A program made the position numbers and the translations under genes. A stretch of 32,869 nt of DNA, taken from NCBI GenBank assembly GCA_024682215.1, contig JAIKZM010000111.1:1-32869 (forward strand), read 5' to 3'. This DNA is from Saccharofermentans sp. (GTDB lineage Bacteria > Bacillota > Clostridia > Saccharofermentanales > Saccharofermentanaceae). Under the pieces are notes generated by a model. The model was not told the DNA's origin and searched no databases. It saw nothing but the letters and a program-made list of their open reading frames with translations. Below are positions 31,021 to 32,869 of this stretch, piece by piece (the stretch's first letter is position 1; each line of letters opens with the position of its first letter).

Positions 31021-32556
31021 ATGGCAAATTCAACGAAAAAGGCTAGATCCGGCAAGAAGTCCAAGGCCAAGCTGGCACTGGGATTGATCGTAGCCGTAAT
31101 GATTCTTTTTGTAGCGGGTTATTTTGTTTACTTCTCCGGAATCATTCCGCAGCTCCTGCCCGGCATGACGATCACAGAGACAAAAGACGGAGCTACCGTA
31201 AAGATCAAGGACCTTTCGGTTCTCGAGACGAATTACTACTTCATGAACATCTACAGCATGTACTCACAGTACGGCATGATCTCAACTGATTCGCTCGATT
31301 CCGTTTTCAATTCAACAACAGGTCAGACATACCGTGAATATCTTCTCTCACAGGGTGCCGAAGAGGCTCTCAAGAACGTTCTTATGGAGCGTGAGGCTGA
31401 TTCAAAGGGCTTCCGTGCGATGTCAGCTGCTGACAAGGCTGCAAAAGAGGAGCTCGAAAGCCTCCGCGGAATCTCAAAGCTCTACGGATATCCTACGGTT
31501 GACAGATATATTTCTGCCCAGTACGGCACAGGCATGACATCCAGACTTTACAGACAGTGCATGGCAAGAGGCCTCTATGCCGACGAGTATCAGCAGTATA
31601 TCTCACAGTTCGATCCTTCCATCGTTCCCACTGATGAGTCTCTTAATGAAGCATACAAGGCAAACCCTGCCGCATACGACAACGTTGATTTCAACTACTA
31701 TCTCGTAACTGCACAGACAAAGGACGGCAAGGCTGATATCGAGGGCGCAAAGAAGGATGCTCAGTGGATCTCTGACAAGTCAACTGACGCCAAGTCATTC
31801 CGCAGCGCTGTCATGACATATCTCAAGGGCAAGGGCGATACCGAGGCTCTCAAGGGTTATGAGAATGACGAAGATCCCACAGCCGTATCCGACATGACAA
31901 AGTCTGCAGTCGAGCAGACATACGATGCAAATCTCGCAGCCTTCCTTTTCGCTGACGGAAGAAAGGCCGGCGACAAGACTGTCGTTGAGACTGCAACAGG
32001 CGCTTATGTCGTTATCCTTAACGGCAGAAAGCTCGATGAGGAGAAGGAAGTTTCTTACAGAACACTTACTCTTAATAATGATTCCAAGGACGGCAAAGAG
32101 CGCACCGATGAGCAGATCGCAGCTGATGCAAACGCACTTGCCGAAAAGGCAAAGCAGCTCGCTCCTGCAGGAATGTCCTCTCTCGATTTCTACAAGCTTG
32201 TCAAGGCTAACTCCAAAGACCAGGATGAGATGATGGACGGCGGTTTTGTCGCAGGCGAGACCAAGGCTGACATGACGGAGGCTGAGGAAGGCAAGGAAGT
32301 CGATGCTCAGACAAAGGCAGTTGCAGACTGGCTCTTCGACGAGTCACGCAAGGCCGGTGATGTCTATGTCAAGATCGCATCCGACAACAGGACAGTTGTT
32401 ATCTATTATTACGAGAAGTCTTCACCCGCATGGATGGGCGAAGCCAGAAACGCAAAGATCACAGAGAACGTCAACAAGCTGAAGGAGTCACTCAAAGCTA
32501 ACAACCCTCAGTTCGTTGTAAATTCTGACCTGGTCAAAAAATTTATTTACGGCTGA
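31021..32556 (+). CDS. N-terminally anchored SurA/PpiC-like foldase protein
   Basis: A 511-residue protein with a Lys/Ser-rich cytoplasmic N-terminus, one uncleaved transmembrane helix (about 17-40) and a large extracytoplasmic part. Residues about 62-200 form a SurA-N-like helical region starting VLETNYYFMNIYS. Two parvulin-like modules may follow: about 222-336 (NVDFNYYLVT ... FLFADGRKAGDKTVVETATGAYVVILNGR) and about 345-465 (VSYRTLTLN ... WLFDESRKAGDVYVKIASDNRTVVIYYYE). The KAGD plus readout-strand pattern is typical of parvulin domains. Catalytic residues are not evident, so a chaperone role without isomerase activity is possible. CAGGA (31008-31012) precedes ATG 31021. It is a paralogue of the protein at 24153 and lies immediately before the rpoB promoter. 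Confidence 0.8.
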   Translation: MANSTKKARSGKKSKAKLALGLIVAVMILFVAGYFVYFSGIIPQLLPGMTITETKDGATVKIKDLSVLETNYYFMNIYSMYSQYGMISTDSLDSVFNSTTGQTYREYLLSQGAEEALKNVLMEREADSKGFRAMSAADKAAKEELESLRGISKLYGYPTVDRYISAQYGTGMTSRLYRQCMARGLYADEYQQYISQFDPSIVPTDESLNEAYKANPAAYDNVDFNYYLVTAQTKDGKADIEGAKKDAQWISDKSTDAKSFRSAVMTYLKGKGDTEALKGYENDEDPTAVSDMTKSAVEQTYDANLAAFLFADGRKAGDKTVVETATGAYVVILNGRKLDEEKEVSYRTLTLNNDSKDGKERTDEQIAADANALAEKAKQLAPAGMSSLDFYKLVKANSKDQDEMMDGGFVAGETKADMTEAEEGKEVDAQTKAVADWLFDESRKAGDVYVKIASDNRTVVIYYYEKSSPAWMGEARNAKITENVNKLKESLKANNPQFVVNSDLVKKFIYG

Positions 32557-32626
32557 TAAGCTAATAAATTAAGATATTACATGGACCTTGGCGGTCATGA
32601 AAAATGCCGGCGGTGAAAAATAACCG

Positions 32627-32655
32627 TTGACAGATTTTGCAATCATCTATATAAT
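32627..32655 (+). promoter_or_regulatory. Perfect-consensus sigma-70 promoter for rpoB
   Basis: TTGACA (32627-32632), exactly 17 bp, then TATAAT (32650-32655): every base matches the vegetative consensus. Transcription should start near 32662, giving a leader of about 140 nt before rpoB. It begins about 70 bp after the preceding gene's stop, which shows rpoB is at least partly independently transcribed. Confidence 0.9.
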
Positions 32656-32661
32656 TCTTTA

Positions 32662-32801
32662 TTGCGTCATAATGGGTTAGGGGCATTATGCCTTTTTAAC
32701 TTGACGGGAAAGGCCTTTTGTGTTAAATAAATAGGCTTTTTCAACGTAATAACTGCTTAAACTTAGGTTTTTTAAGCTTTGTGTGAGGTGATTCGTTAGT
32801 C
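32662..32801 (+). promoter_or_regulatory. rpoB leader with inverted repeats
   Basis: The predicted 5' untranslated leader contains CATAATG/CATTATG (32668-32674, 32684-32690), followed 2 bp later by TTTTT (32693-32697), and GCTTAAA/TTTAAGC (32755-32761, 32771-32777). The first could be a weak AT-rich attenuator; the second lies just before the Shine-Dalgarno GAGGTG (32785-32790). A weak second promoter-like pair (TTGACG at 32701) is also present. Regulatory function is a suggestion; no known riboswitch or r-protein leader is recognised. Confidence 0.45.
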
Positions 32802-32869
32802 ATGGTCCATTCCGTAAAACAAGGCAAGACAGAGAGGCAGTCGTATTCCAAGATCAACGAAGTAATCGA
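32802..32869 (+). CDS. rpoB: RNA polymerase beta subunit, N-terminal fragment cut by window end
   Basis: Only 22 codons are visible. The translation starts MVHSVKQGKTERQSYSKINE and continues VI, which matches the N-terminal pattern of clostridial RpoB (M-V-x-x-V-x-x-G-K-x-x-R-x-S-[FY]-x-[KR]-I-[DN]-E-V). GAGGTG lies 11 bp before the ATG, and a perfect promoter is upstream. The call rests on a short stretch but fits the strong promoter. No rplJ or rplL gene precedes it within the window, although those genes usually do. Confidence 0.8.
   Translation, partial: MVHSVKQGKTERQSYSKINEVI

Noticed and set aside
32580-32599. Terminator after the last foldase gene (CATGGACC/GGTCATG hairpin)
   Set aside because: The stem needs a bulge and is followed by A-rich sequence rather than a T-run.
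32701-32729. Second rpoB promoter (TTGACG with TAAATA)
   Set aside because: The -10 matches consensus at only half its positions, and a perfect promoter lies just upstream; mentioned only as a weak possibility.

Overview
The window suggests a Clostridia-type member of the Bacillota, probably an uncultured gut or rumen lineage. The evidence is a type II fatty-acid operon built on FabK rather than FabI, a GatCAB amidotransferase, purine-rich Shine-Dalgarno sites before most genes, clustered co-directional genes, and a large GGDEF/EAL protein of the kind common in gut Clostridia. The genus cannot be fixed from the sequence alone. Base composition looks even throughout. I see no tRNA, rRNA, insertion sequence, phage gene or CRISPR array.

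Layout. (1) 1-2727: 3' part of a GGDEF(degenerate)-EAL gene with a C-terminal beta-helix-like region, convergent with exoA (2737-3504, minus strand). (2) 3567-5032: an asparaginase coupled to a small papain/C39-like protein. (3) 5098-10108: an ACP, a fused ketosynthase plus catalytically dead ketosynthase (KS-CLF-like), a ketoreductase, a flavodoxin-fold reductase and an AraC regulator. (4) 10198-11315: a PEBP-domain lipoprotein ending at a clear intrinsic terminator. (5) 11378-20365: the housekeeping fatty-acid operon fabH-fabK-fabD-fabG-fabF-accB-fabZ-accC-accDA, behind a near-consensus promoter that overlaps a FabT-type palindrome; a GH3 glycosidase (20365-22665) overlaps its last gene by one base. 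(6) 22666-23041: non-coding, with six regularly spaced copies of ACGGATAAA in alternating orientation. (7) 23042-25682: glf and a membrane-anchored parvulin-like protein. (8) 25732-30961: gatC-gatA-gatB, a CorC/CNNM-type transporter and a HAD phosphatase. (9) 31021-32556: a second parvulin-like membrane protein. (10) 32627-32869: a perfect TTGACA-17-TATAAT promoter, a leader with inverted repeats, and the first 22 codons of rpoB.

How the genes work together. AccB, AccC and AccDA make malonyl-CoA, FabD loads it on ACP, FabH starts chains, and FabF, FabG, FabZ and FabK elongate and reduce them. The FabT-like site before fabH suggests end-product feedback, although no fabT gene is in view. The upstream cassette repeats the ACP/KS/KR logic but couples an active KS to a KS-like partner without the catalytic residues, as in KS-CLF systems of polyketide, aryl-polyene and PUFA synthesis. 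It may divert malonyl units into a specialised acyl or polyene product, borrowing FabD and FabZ from the neighbouring operon. That is inference.

The two most unusual items are this fused KS/KS-like cassette and the 22703-22914 inverted-repeat array, which has an exact 74-bp period and two mutually exclusive pairing schemes.
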